This document shows, in pieces, positions 44,829 to 53,563 of a stretch of 64,000 nucleotides of DNA (positions within the stretch are counted from its first letter, which is position 1; each line of letters begins with the position of its first letter). Below the pieces are notes generated by a model. It ran no database searches, was not told the origin of the DNA, and saw only the letters and a list, made by a program, of their open reading frames with translations. Where the stretch lies: assembly GCF_023896955.1 (NCBI RefSeq), contig NZ_JAMHIW010000006.1:62001-126000 (forward strand). Reading direction: 5' to 3'. The translations under genes and the position numbers were made by a program. Origin of the DNA: Micromonospora sp. RHAY321. Lineage in GTDB: Bacteria > Actinomycetota > Actinomycetes > Mycobacteriales > Micromonosporaceae.

Positions 44829-45758
44829 ATGGCGTACGTGGACGCGGAGATCGCGAGCCAACCCGACTGCTGGCGGGAGGCGGCCGACCTGGCCGGCGTC
44901 GTCCGTGGCGACCTGCCCCGCCCCGGCGAGCGGGTCGCCGTCGTCGGCTGCGGCACGTCGTGGTTCATGGCGATGGCGTACGCGGCCCGCCGCGAGCAGG
45001 CCGGCCAGGGCGAGACCGACGCGTTCCAGGCGTCCGAGTTCCCCGCCGGCCGCCGCTACGACCGGCTGATCGCGATCACCCGCTCCGGCACCACCACCGA
45101 GGTGCTGGAGCTGCTCACCGCGCTGCGCGGTCTCGTGCCCAGCACCGTCATCGTCGGCGACCCGGCGTCCCCGGCGGTCGACCTGGCCAGCGCCGCGGTG
45201 ACCATGCCCTTCGCCGACGAGCGGTCGGTGGTGCAGACCCGCTTCGCGACGACCGCGCTGGCCCTGCTCCGCGCCCACCTCGGCGACCCGGTGCCCGCTC
45301 TCGCCGCCGACGCGGAGGTGGCCGTCCGCGCCCCGCTGCCGATCGATCCGGCCACCATCGAGCAGGTCACCTTCCTCGGTCGCGGGTGGACGGTCGGGCT
45401 GGCCCAGGAGGCCGCGCTGAAGTGCCGCGAGGCGGCCACCTTCTGGGCCGAGGCGTACCCGGCGATGGACTACCGGCACGGCCCCATCTCGATCGCCGCG
45501 CCCGGCCGCCTGGTCTGGGCGTTCGGTGAGCTGCCCGACGGGCTGCCCGAGGACGTGGCCGCCACCGGCGCGGCCTTCGTGCACAGCCGCACGCACGGCT
45601 GCCGCACCGTGCTGGGCAGCTGGGCCGCCGGCCGCACGCCCGTCGACCCGATGGCCGACCTGATCCTCGCCCAGCGCTTCGCGGTGGCGCTGGCGACCAG
45701 CCGGGGCCTCGACCCGGACGCCCCCCGGCACCTGACCCGGTCGGTGGTGCTGGCGTGA
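44829..45758 (+). CDS. SIS-domain sugar isomerase/deaminase (AgaS/GlmS-isomerase-like)
   Basis: 309 residues with two SIS domains. GERVAVVGCGTSWFMAMAYA and LIAITRSGTTTEVLELLTAL are the first domain's phosphosugar sites; FLGRGWTVGLAQEAALKCRE, AAYPAMDYRHGPIS-like sequence marks the second. No glutamine amidotransferase domain. With the kinase and NagA after it, it probably deaminates or isomerises an amino-sugar phosphate, the step NagB performs elsewhere. ATG at 44829 with GAGGAG. First gene of the operon. Confidence 0.9.
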   Translation: MAYVDAEIASQPDCWREAADLAGVVRGDLPRPGERVAVVGCGTSWFMAMAYAARREQAGQGETDAFQASEFPAGRRYDRLIAITRSGTTTEVLELLTALRGLVPSTVIVGDPASPAVDLASAAVTMPFADERSVVQTRFATTALALLRAHLGDPVPALAADAEVAVRAPLPIDPATIEQVTFLGRGWTVGLAQEAALKCREAATFWAEAYPAMDYRHGPISIAAPGRLVWAFGELPDGLPEDVAATGAAFVHSRTHGCRTVLGSWAAGRTPVDPMADLILAQRFAVALATSRGLDPDAPRHLTRSVVLA

Positions 45759-46726
45759 GCGACGGCGACGCTGTGGCCACCGACCGTGTGGTCGTCGCAC
45801 TGGACGTCGGCGGCACCGGCATGAAGTGCGCCCTGGTCCGGCCGGACGGCGTCGTGGTCCGCTCCGAGCGGCACCCCACCGACGCCGCGCGCGGACCGGC
45901 CGCCGTGGTCGGCACCATCCTGGACATCGCCGAAGCGCTGGCCGGCAAGGCCCGCGCCGACGGGCTCACCCCGGTCGCCCTGGGCATCGCCGTGCCCGGG
46001 GTCGTGGACGAGGCGCGCGGCGTCGCGGTCTGGTCGGCGAACGTGGGCTTCCGGGACGTACCCCTGCGGGACCTGGCGGTGCGGCGGCTCGGCCTGCCCA
46101 CGGCGCTCGCCCACGACGTACGGGTCGGCGGCCTCGCCGAGGCCCGGCTCGGCGCCGGTCGCGGCACCGGGCACGTGCTCTTCGTGGCGATCGGCACCGG
46201 CATCGCCGCCGCGCACGTGGTCGACGGCACGGCCGCCGTCGGCGCGCACGGCGCCGCCGGGGAGATCGGCCACATCCTGGTACGTCCCGACGGCCCGCGC
46301 TGCGGCTGCGGACGGCCCGGCTGCCTGGAGGCGGTCGCCTCGGCTGCCGCGATCGGCCGCCGCTACGCCGAACTGGCCGGTGGGACCCCCGACGGCCCGG
46401 TGACGGCGGCGGAGGTGGCCGAGCGGGCCGCGGCCGGCGAGCCTCTTGCCGGCCGGGTCTGGCAGGAGGCGGTCGAGGCGCTCGCCGACGGGCTGGCCTC
46501 CGGGCAGGCGCTCTTCGACGTGGCGACGATCGTGCTCGGCGGCGGCCTGGCCCAGGCCGGGGACCGGCTGCTCGTCCCACTGCGGGCCGCGATGCACGAA
46601 CGGATGACCTTCCACCGGGAGCCGCGCCTGGTCGCGGCGGCCCTCGGCGACGAGGCCGGCTGCCTCGGCGCCGCCCTGCTCGCCCTGGACGCCGCGGGCG
46701 TCCTCGTCCCTCAGGAGAAGCGATGA
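45755..46726 (+). CDS. ROK-family sugar kinase (probable N-acetylglucosamine kinase)
   Basis: 323 residues. ATP-binding VVALDVGGTGMKCALV, active-site GHILVRPDGPRCGCGRPG with the ROK zinc cysteines (CGCGRPGCLE), and GTGIAAAHV. GTG start overlaps the isomerase stop (GTGA) and its own stop overlaps nagA (ATGA). Context suggests it phosphorylates N-acetylglucosamine or N-acetylgalactosamine; the residues do not decide which. Confidence 0.92.
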   Translation: MSDGDAVATDRVVVALDVGGTGMKCALVRPDGVVVRSERHPTDAARGPAAVVGTILDIAEALAGKARADGLTPVALGIAVPGVVDEARGVAVWSANVGFRDVPLRDLAVRRLGLPTALAHDVRVGGLAEARLGAGRGTGHVLFVAIGTGIAAAHVVDGTAAVGAHGAAGEIGHILVRPDGPRCGCGRPGCLEAVASAAAIGRRYAELAGGTPDGPVTAAEVAERAAAGEPLAGRVWQEAVEALADGLASGQALFDVATIVLGGGLAQAGDRLLVPLRAAMHERMTFHREPRLVAAALGDEAGCLGAALLALDAAGVLVPQEKR

Positions 46727-47832
46727 CCGTGCGGGTGAACGGCCGAGTGGTGACCCCGAACGGTGTCATCCGGCAGGGCTGCGTCGAGTGGGACGGCGAC
46801 CGGATCACGGCGGTGGCCGAGTACCCGTCGGTGCGTGACGGGCACTGGATCCTGCCCGGCTTCGTCGACATGCACACGCACGGCGGCGGTGGGCACACCT
46901 TCACCACCGGCGACGCCGACCAGGCCCGCGCGGCGGCGGCCTTCCACCTCGGCCACGGCACCACCACCCTGCTGGCCAGCCTGGTCAGCGCGCCCTTCCC
47001 GCTGATGCGCGCGGCCACGGAGGCGTTCGCCCCGCTGGTCGACGAGGGTGTGCTGGCGGGCATCCACTTCGAGGGGCCGTACCTCTCCGCCGCCCGTTGC
47101 GGAGCGCAGAACCCGGAGTACCTGCGCGACCCGTCGACCGACGAGCTGACCGAACTGCTCGAGCTGGGCGGGGGCGCCATCCGGATGGTCACGCTCGCCC
47201 CCGAGCGGGACGGCGCCCTGGAGGCCATCAAGCTGCTCACCGCCCAGCGGGTGGTGGCCGCGGTGGGCCACACCGACGCCACGTACGACCAGACCCGCGC
47301 GGCGGTCGCCGCCGGCGCCAGCGTCGGCACCCACCTGTTCAACGGCATGCGGCCGGTGCACCACCGCGAGCCCGGCCCGGTGATCGCCCTGCTCGACGCA
47401 CCCACCGTCGTCTGCGAGCTGGTGGCCGACGGGGTGCACCTGCACGACGGCACACTGACCTTCGCCACCGCGACCGCCGGCCCGGACCGGGCCGCTCTGA
47501 TCACCGACGCGATGGCCGCCGCCGGCATGGCCGACGGGGAGTACGAGCTGGGCGGCCAGGCCGTCACGGTGGCCGACGGGGTGGCCCGGCTGGCCCGCGA
47601 CGGCGCGATCGCCGGCAGCACCCTGACCATGGACGCCGCTCTGCGGCACGCCGTGGACGCGGGGATCCCGATCGCCGACGCGGCCCGGATGGTGGCCACG
47701 ACCCCGGCCCGCGCCATCGGCCTGGGCGACCGGGTCGGCTCCGTTCAGGTCGGCCTCCGCGCCGACCTGGTGGTGCTCGACGATGACCTGAACGTGGTCC
47801 GGGTGCTCCGCGCCGGCTCCTGGATGGAGTGA
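46723..47832 (+). CDS. nagA: N-acetylglucosamine-6-phosphate deacetylase
   Basis: 369 residues, amidohydrolase superfamily. Metal and substrate residues: PGFVDMHTHGGGGHTF (HxH), HFEGPYLS (Glu), AAVGHTDATYDQT (His), GTHLFNGMRPVHHREP, and catalytic Asp in ALITDAMAAAG. Removes the acetyl group from GlcNAc-6-P before deamination. ATG overlaps the kinase stop. Third gene of the isomerase-kinase-deacetylase operon. Confidence 0.96.
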   Translation: MTVRVNGRVVTPNGVIRQGCVEWDGDRITAVAEYPSVRDGHWILPGFVDMHTHGGGGHTFTTGDADQARAAAAFHLGHGTTTLLASLVSAPFPLMRAATEAFAPLVDEGVLAGIHFEGPYLSAARCGAQNPEYLRDPSTDELTELLELGGGAIRMVTLAPERDGALEAIKLLTAQRVVAAVGHTDATYDQTRAAVAAGASVGTHLFNGMRPVHHREPGPVIALLDAPTVVCELVADGVHLHDGTLTFATATAGPDRAALITDAMAAAGMADGEYELGGQAVTVADGVARLARDGAIAGSTLTMDAALRHAVDAGIPIADAARMVATTPARAIGLGDRVGSVQVGLRADLVVLDDDLNVVRVLRAGSWME

Positions 47833-47928
47833 CATCCGTTCGCTGGTTCGAGCCGGCGGGTCCTGCGGCGCCGATCCCCGGCCGAGCACACCGCGGCCTG
47901 GCCGGCCTGGGTTGCACCCCCGGGCCCC

Positions 47929-47956
47929 TTTGGAGCTGAATCGCTTGTGACATCGC
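47929..47956 (+). repeat. Dispersed repeat, copy B1
   Basis: TTTGGAGCTGAATCG then CTTGTGACATCGC, the same family as the pair at 17.6-17.8 kb. It opens the 416-bp gene-free gap 47833-48248, which also holds copy B2 and a tandem repeat but no supportable gene. Confidence 0.75.
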
Positions 47957-48038
47957 GCCGTCCGGCGGTGAGCTCCGGCGCCCGAAGGACGACTGGGGGG
48001 TGCCGCAGTCCGAGCGGCGGGCCAGACCGGACGGCCAC

Positions 48039-48101
48039 CGGCTCGACGGCGACGGCCGACGGCTCGACGGCGACGGCCGACGGCTCGACGGCGACGGCCG
48101 A
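48039..48101 (+). repeat. Three perfect 21-bp tandem repeats
   Basis: A 21-bp unit starting CGGCTCGACGGCG is repeated at 48039-48059, 48060-48080 and 48081-48101 without change. It lies between the two dispersed-repeat copies B1 and B2. Because the unit is a multiple of 3, antisense and sense frames both remain open across it, but no start with a ribosome site supports a gene. Confidence 0.85.
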
Positions 48102-48134
48102 CGGACCGATTGGCCCGACGTTGACGAGTGCGGT

Positions 48135-48166
48135 GCGCTGAATCGTTTGCGACATCAGCTCCAAAG
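48135..48166. repeat. Dispersed repeat, copy B2 (chimeric orientation)
   Basis: GCTGAATCGTTTGCGACATC in the plus orientation, followed immediately by AGCTCCAAAG, the outer end normally belonging to the minus orientation. The core is bounded by GCTGA and TCAGC, so it looks like a copy whose inner segment has been inverted relative to its end. Confidence 0.7.
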
Positions 48167-48248
48167 GCAGCAGCCGCACCTACCCAGGGGGTCGGGAGGG
48201 CGGCGGGCGCAGGGCGCGCCGGCCCGGGCAGGCACCGCGACGCCCGGG

Positions 48249-49472
48249 TCAGCCGGCGGTGGGGACCTCGACGCCGAGCACGGCCTGCTCGTCGGGGCGG
48301 TGCACCAGCACGTCGGCCAGGTACGAGTGGACCGCGTGACGCATGCCGACGTCGCGGCCGGCCCGCTCGGAGAGCAGCCACTTGTGCTCGATGATCTGCG
48401 CGAACAACTCCTGCGGCTCCAGCTTGCGGCGCAGGTGCGCGGGAACGGCCCGGACCACCGGCTCGAAGACCTCGGTGAGCCAGCGGTGCGCCGCCTGCTG
48501 CTCGTCGGTCAGGTCGCTCTCGGCCCGGTACGCGTCCAGGTCGTTGAGCAGCTTGCGGGCCTGGTTCTCCTCGGCGTCCAGGCCGGTCAGCCGCAGCAAC
48601 CGCCGGGTGTGGTAGCCGGCGTCGACCACCTTCGGCCGGATCAGGTAACGCCCGTTGTCGATGGTCGACATGGCCACCTCGGCCACGTCGAAGCCCAGGT
48701 CGTTGAGGCGGCGGATCCGGCCCTCGATGTCGTGCCGGGCCTCCCGCTCGACCGCCTGCTCGTAGGTGATCTCGTGCCAGAGCCGCTCGTAGCGCTGCAC
48801 GACCTCCTCGCAGACCACCTCCGGGTCGATGGACTCGTGCAGCAGGCCGGCGGCCTGCAGGTCCAGCGCCTCACCGAAGATGTTGACCCGCGCGATCTCC
48901 AGGTCCTCGCCGCGCTGGCCGTTGGAGAGCGAGTTGTGCAACGCGCCCGTCTCGGCGTCCACCAGGTACGCGGCGAAGGCGCCGGCATCCCGTCGGAACA
49001 GCGTGTTGGACAGCGAGCAGTCGCCCCAGAAGAAGCCGGTCAGGTGCATCCGCACGATCAACGCGGCCAGCGCGTCGAGCAGCCGGCTCATCGTCTCCGG
49101 TCGCAGGGTGTGCGAGAAGAGCGCCCGGTAGGGCAGCGAGAACTGCAGGTGCCGGGTGATCAGCACCGATTCGAGGGCTTCCCCGTCCTCGGTCTGCCGG
49201 TCGGCGACGACCGCCACCGCCTCGACCGACGGGAAGTCGATCCGCTCCAGGGCCCGGAGCAGGTCGTACTCCCGTTCGGCGATCCGCTCGCGGGTCTCCT
49301 TGAACGCGTAGACGTAGTCACCCAGCCGGACGAACCGGACGATGTGTCGGGAGATGCCCTGCGGCAGAGCCACCAGGTGCTGGGCAGGCCACTCCTCCAG
49401 CGGTGTCGACCAGGGCAGGTCGAGCAGCGCCGGGTCCACGAGGGCAGACGTGATCCGCACGGGCACAAGCAT
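48249..49472 (-). CDS. DUF4032 protein with kinase-like fold
   Basis: 407 residues. A protein-kinase-like core resembling lipopolysaccharide (Kdo/WaaP) kinases: YVYAFKETRERIAEREYDLL, LIVRMHLTGFFWGDCSLSNT and AAYLVDAETGALH (HxxGFxWGDxSxxN catalytic-type loop, then the D of a DAE motif). The C-terminal half (about 240-407) is the DUF4032 region. ATG at 49472 (MLVPVRITSALV). Widespread single-copy actinobacterial gene of unknown substrate. Confidence 0.92.
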   Translation of the reverse strand: MLVPVRITSALVDPALLDLPWSTPLEEWPAQHLVALPQGISRHIVRFVRLGDYVYAFKETRERIAEREYDLLRALERIDFPSVEAVAVVADRQTEDGEALESVLITRHLQFSLPYRALFSHTLRPETMSRLLDALAALIVRMHLTGFFWGDCSLSNTLFRRDAGAFAAYLVDAETGALHNSLSNGQRGEDLEIARVNIFGEALDLQAAGLLHESIDPEVVCEEVVQRYERLWHEITYEQAVEREARHDIEGRIRRLNDLGFDVAEVAMSTIDNGRYLIRPKVVDAGYHTRRLLRLTGLDAEENQARKLLNDLDAYRAESDLTDEQQAAHRWLTEVFEPVVRAVPAHLRRKLEPQELFAQIIEHKWLLSERAGRDVGMRHAVHSYLADVLVHRPDEQAVLGVEVPTAG

Positions 49473-49562
49473 GACTGGTCGCCCCCCGCATCCGCCTCCC
49501 ATCGTGGCTGGGCACACAACGCCGGACATCCCTGCCTCGACCGGGGCCGGTAGCGTGGTCCC

Positions 49563-50330
49563 GTGCTCAAAGCCACGGCGGTACGACGTGACCTGCGGCT
49601 ACGGCCGGTCCGGCCGGCTGGCTGGTGGTTCGATGCCCTGCTGCTGGCGGTCCTGGTCGGGCTGACCGTGGCGCTCGCCGCGGACCAGCTCTTCGGGCTG
49701 GACCGGGCGGTGGCGGACTGGGCCGACGGGCACAGGCCCGCAGTCGCGTACTGGGTGGCCCGGGTGCTGAACCTGCTCGGCCAGGGCACCCCGCTCACCC
49801 TGATCGCCGCCGGGCTGGGCGTGCTGCTGGCCGTCCGGCTCCGGTCGGTGCGTCCGATCCTGCCGCCCGTGGGCGGGTTCGTGCTGACCTATCTGACCAT
49901 CGGCCCACTCAAGGTGTGGACCGCCCGGGCGGCGCCGAGCGCGAGCGTCAAGGAGCCCTTCCTGCCGCCCGAGCAGACGCTGCCGCTGTTCCACGACGAC
50001 CTGCCCGTCCGTTTCGCCCAGTCCTACCCGTCGGGGCACGTCGCCAACGCGATCGTCTGGTACGGCGTCATCGCGCTGCTGCTCGCCCCGCTGGCGCGCA
50101 GCTTCGGCCGGCAACTGCCGGCCCGGCTGGTCACCGTGGTCCGGGTGGTGCCACCCCTGGTGGTGCTCACCACCACCACCTACCTGGGCTGGCACTGGTT
50201 GACCGACTCGGTGGCCGGGCTGCTGCTCGGGCTGTTGCTGGACCGGCTGCTGCACCGGATGCCGTGGGACGACCTGCCGCTACCCGGCCGGCTCCGTGAA
50301 TGGGACCGGCCGTTCACCTCGTCCCCCTAG
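49563..50330 (+). CDS. PAP2-family membrane phosphatase
   Basis: 255 residues with six hydrophobic segments. PAP2 signature: a first motif KVWTARAAP, the second SYPSGHVAN, the third LGWHWLTDSVAGLLLG. Members dephosphorylate lipid phosphates such as undecaprenyl pyrophosphate or phosphatidate on the outer membrane face. TAGCGT at 49551-49556 lies 6 nt before the GTG start, suggesting leaderless translation. Confidence 0.92.
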   Translation: MLKATAVRRDLRLRPVRPAGWWFDALLLAVLVGLTVALAADQLFGLDRAVADWADGHRPAVAYWVARVLNLLGQGTPLTLIAAGLGVLLAVRLRSVRPILPPVGGFVLTYLTIGPLKVWTARAAPSASVKEPFLPPEQTLPLFHDDLPVRFAQSYPSGHVANAIVWYGVIALLLAPLARSFGRQLPARLVTVVRVVPPLVVLTTTTYLGWHWLTDSVAGLLLGLLLDRLLHRMPWDDLPLPGRLREWDRPFTSSP

Positions 50331-50340
50331 GGTGCGGCGT

Positions 50341-51579
50341 GTGAACCAACTGGCTCGGCGGCTCGGCGTACCCGATGCGGTGATCATCGGTCTGGGCTCG
50401 ATGCTCGGCGCGGGCGTCTTCGTGGTCTTCGGCCCCGCCGCCGCGGCGGCCGGCGGTGCCGGCCTGCTGCCCGCCCTGGTGCTGGCCGGCTTCATCGCGT
50501 ACTGCAACGCGACCAGTTCGGCCCGGCTGGCGGCCCGCTACCCGGAATCCGGCGGCACCTACGTCTACGGGCGCGAGCGCCTCGGACCGTTCGCCGGCTT
50601 CCTCGCCGGCTGGGGCTTCGTGGTGGGCAAGACCGCGAGCTGCGCGGCGATGGCCCTGACCATCGGGGCGTACCTGTGGCCGGGTCAGGCCCGGCTGGTC
50701 GCGGTCGGCGCGGTGCTCGCGGTGACCGCGGTGAACCTGCGCGGCATCGGCAAGACGGTCACCGTGACCAGGGGCCTGGTCGCGCTGGTGCTCGCGGTGC
50801 TGGCCCTGGTCGCGGTCGTCGGCGTCGCCGGTGGCGACCTGAGCCTGGACCGGCTCGGCGACCCGGGTGGCTCCGGCCGGGGCGTGCTCACCGCCGCCGG
50901 GCTGCTCTTCTTCGCCTTCGCCGGGTACGCCCGGATCGCCACCCTCGGCGAGGAGGTCCGCGATCCGCAACGGACCATCCCCCGCGCGGTACCGCTGGCG
51001 CTCGGCGTGGTGCTCGCGATCTACCTGGTGCTGGCCGTGGTCACGCTCGGCGTACTGGGCGCCGACCGGCTGGCCGGTTCCGCCGCGCCCCTGGTCGACG
51101 TGGTGACCGTCGCCGGGCAACCCGGCCTGGCCTGGGTGGTCCGCGCCGGGGCCACGATCGCGGTGATCGGGGTGCTGCTGTCCCTGGTCGCCGGGGTCGG
51201 CCGGACCACGCTGGCGATGGCCCGCCGCCGCGACCTGCCGGGCGCGCTGGCCGCCGTGCACCCGGTGTACCAGGTGCCGCACCGTGCCGAGGTGGCGGTG
51301 GCCGCCGTGGTGATCGTGGTGGTGCTGCTCGGCGATGTGCGGGACGCCATCGGCTTCTCCAGTTGCACGGTGCTCGTCTACTACGCGATCACCAACGCGG
51401 CGGCGCTGACACTGGGCCGGGAGTCGGGGCGGAGACTACCGGTTCAGGTGCTCGCCGGGCTGGGGCTGGCCGGTTGCCTCCTGTTGGCGGTCAACCTGCC
51501 ACTCGGCAGCGTCCTCGCGGGCTTCGGCGTGCTCGCCGTCGGCGCTGCCTGGCACCTCCTGCGGCAGCGGGCTCGGTGA
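50341..51579 (+). CDS. APC-superfamily amino acid permease
   Basis: 412 residues, about 12 membrane segments. The APC opening GVPDAVIIGLGSMLGAGVFV and the helix-6 region LLFFAFAGYARIATLGEEVR are typical of the cationic amino acid/polyamine group. TAGGGT at 50328-50333 lies 7 nt before the GTG at 50341, so it has its own promoter although it starts 10 bp after the PAP2 stop. The last 144 bp overlap the convergent RCK channel gene. Substrate unknown. Confidence 0.93.
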   Translation: MNQLARRLGVPDAVIIGLGSMLGAGVFVVFGPAAAAAGGAGLLPALVLAGFIAYCNATSSARLAARYPESGGTYVYGRERLGPFAGFLAGWGFVVGKTASCAAMALTIGAYLWPGQARLVAVGAVLAVTAVNLRGIGKTVTVTRGLVALVLAVLALVAVVGVAGGDLSLDRLGDPGGSGRGVLTAAGLLFFAFAGYARIATLGEEVRDPQRTIPRAVPLALGVVLAIYLVLAVVTLGVLGADRLAGSAAPLVDVVTVAGQPGLAWVVRAGATIAVIGVLLSLVAGVGRTTLAMARRRDLPGALAAVHPVYQVPHRAEVAVAAVVIVVVLLGDVRDAIGFSSCTVLVYYAITNAAALTLGRESGRRLPVQVLAGLGLAGCLLLAVNLPLGSVLAGFGVLAVGAAWHLLRQRAR

Positions 51580-53469
51580 CGGCACCGGAGTCCGCACCGG
51601 ATGAGCCGCGCCGGGAGCGGAGGCGGCGACCTCCCAGTCCGCCGGCACCGGCCTCGGCACCGTCGGCGGCTCACCGAGGACGGCCCCGGCCGGCCGGGGC
51701 ACCGAGCCGGTACGGGCGGGCGGGGCGCACTGCCTGGTCAGCCAGTCCAACCCGCGCCGGCGGGCGACCACGGTGAGCCGGTCGCCCGCGAAGATCACCT
51801 GTCGGGGGTCGAGGTCCTTCCACCAGATGGTCCTGGCGCCGCCGGCCGGGGTCCGGGCGATCAGGCGGACCTGCCCGTCCCGGTTGACCACGTCGAGCGG
51901 CCGGCCGTCCAGCTCGGAGCCGGGGGCGACCGGCACCTCGGCGACCGGCAGCGCGTGCCGGTCGACGGGGATGGTGGTGATCACGGCGCGTTCGGTGAGG
52001 GCTCCGATGAAGGCCGGGGCCGCGAGGTAGGACACCGAGCGGGACACTCCGAGGGCGAAGGTCTCCTCCACCCGTTCGGCGAAGTCACCGTCGAAGAGCC
52101 GCAGCACCACCCGCAGGTCGTCGCGGAGGTCCCGGGCGGCCAACGCCGCCTCCAGGTTGGCCACGTCGTCGGTCGACGCCACCACCAGCGCCTGGCAGTT
52201 CGCCACGGACGCCGCGGCCAGGGTCTCGGGCAGCGCCGCGTCCCCGACGATCAGCGGCACCTCCAACTGGCGGGCCAGGGTGGCGCCCCGCGGCTCCGGG
52301 TCCTTGTCGATCGCCACGACCTCGACGTCGTACTCGCGGAGCTGGGCCATCACCCGGGTGCCCACGTTGCCGAGGCCGACCACCACGAAGTGGCCCTCCC
52401 GGGAGGGCTGCAGCCGGCCGGTGTGCAGGGCCAGCCGCGCGTTGACGATGCCGTCCACCACGACCGCCGTGATCAGCGGGATCAGCGCCAACCCGGCCAG
52501 GTTGAGCACCACCTGCATGATCTGCGCGTCGGCCGCCTTGGCGGTGTCCGGGTCGGCGCCGCTGAGGGTGGTGACCAGCGTCAGGTAGAGCGCCTCGGCC
52601 GGGGAGACGCCCTCGGCCCTTGAGATCAACGCGCCGAGCACCGCGATCACCGCGAGCACCAGCATCACCGCGATGCCGATCTTGCGGGTGGCGAAGCCGC
52701 GTACCGCGCGCAGCAGCACCGCCATCGGACGGCGGCGCCGTCGCGCCCGGACCAGCCGGCGGGCGGCGACCTCCGTGCCCGGCGGCTGCCCGGTCGCCTC
52801 GGCCAGCACCAGGTCGGCGCCGGCCTGGTCGGCCGGCAACAGCTCCACCCCCTGCTGCTCGGTGAAGTACGCCAGCGCGCAGACCACGTCCTGCGGCCGG
52901 ACGTCGCCGAGCCGGGCCACCCGCAGCGTCTTGTCCCGGTGCTGGAAGGAACTCGGGTCGACCTCGCCGAGCGCGGCGGCCACGAACGCCGGCGCGGCCA
53001 TCTCGGCGTCGGAGAGGACCTCGACCGGCGCCTTGAGCAGCTTGCGCACGCCGTCGGCGAGCGTGCCGTTGAACATCCGCAGCACCTGACGGACCCGCTG
53101 GTCGACGGCCTGCGCGCAGAGCGCCGCGTGCAGGTTGCCGACATCGTCCTGGTGCAGCAGGGCCAACCCCGTCGCACCGGCCAGCCCGGCGGCCTCGAAG
53201 GTCGCCACGTCCAGCCGGTCCGAACGGACCACCCGGACCCCGCGCAGCCCGGCCACGTCCGGCCCGTTGCTGCGGTAACGCTCCGGCACCACCACGGTCA
53301 CCCGCGCCCCGCCGGCCGGCAGGTCGGATTCGAGCATCGCCCGGGCCACGTAGTAGGCGAGCGCATCCCGACCGCAGATCACGTAGTGGGGTCGCGGGTC
53401 ACCGGCGGAGCGCAGCCGCCAGTTCCACTCGACCGCCCGTCGCGCCCGGTCCCGCCACGGCTCCGCCAT
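51436..53469 (-). CDS. RCK/TrkA-N ion channel, Castor/Pollux-like
   Basis: 677 residues. N-terminal Rossmann domain (PHYVICGRDALAYYVARAML, about 27-150), a pore module of two helices (KIGIAVMLVLAVIAVLGALI; VVLNLAGLALIPLITAVVVD) around a pore loop TLVTTLSGADPD that lacks the K+ filter TVGYG, then a second Rossmann domain (HFVVVGLGNVGTRVMAQLRE) and a TrkA-C-like end. This is the Castor/Pollux ion-channel layout. TACGAT (53476-53481 on the other strand) is 6 nt before the ATG. The last ~48 codons run antisense through the permease gene's 3' end. Confidence 0.88.
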   Translation of the reverse strand: MAEPWRDRARRAVEWNWRLRSAGDPRPHYVICGRDALAYYVARAMLESDLPAGGARVTVVVPERYRSNGPDVAGLRGVRVVRSDRLDVATFEAAGLAGATGLALLHQDDVGNLHAALCAQAVDQRVRQVLRMFNGTLADGVRKLLKAPVEVLSDAEMAAPAFVAAALGEVDPSSFQHRDKTLRVARLGDVRPQDVVCALAYFTEQQGVELLPADQAGADLVLAEATGQPPGTEVAARRLVRARRRRRPMAVLLRAVRGFATRKIGIAVMLVLAVIAVLGALISRAEGVSPAEALYLTLVTTLSGADPDTAKAADAQIMQVVLNLAGLALIPLITAVVVDGIVNARLALHTGRLQPSREGHFVVVGLGNVGTRVMAQLREYDVEVVAIDKDPEPRGATLARQLEVPLIVGDAALPETLAAASVANCQALVVASTDDVANLEAALAARDLRDDLRVVLRLFDGDFAERVEETFALGVSRSVSYLAAPAFIGALTERAVITTIPVDRHALPVAEVPVAPGSELDGRPLDVVNRDGQVRLIARTPAGGARTIWWKDLDPRQVIFAGDRLTVVARRRGLDWLTRQCAPPARTGSVPRPAGAVLGEPPTVPRPVPADWEVAASAPGAAHPVRTPVPSPSPLPQEVPGSADGEHAEAREDAAEWQVDRQQEATGQPQPGEHLNR

Positions 53470-53563
53470 GCCCGGATCGTAGTCAGCACCACCACGGTGG
53501 GCGACCCCGTCCGGATCATCCCCGGCCAGGCATGCCACCCCGGGCGGCGGGTAGAGCAGCGGC

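Noticed and set aside
47843..47852. GGTTCGAGCC resembling a tRNA T-arm
   Set aside because: No acceptor stem, D-arm, anticodon arm or CCA fits around it; it follows the nagA stop by chance.
47947..48141. Small open frame spanning the 21-bp tandem repeats
   Set aside because: Openness follows from the repeat being a multiple of 3; no ribosome site and Thr/Ala/Gly-rich product.
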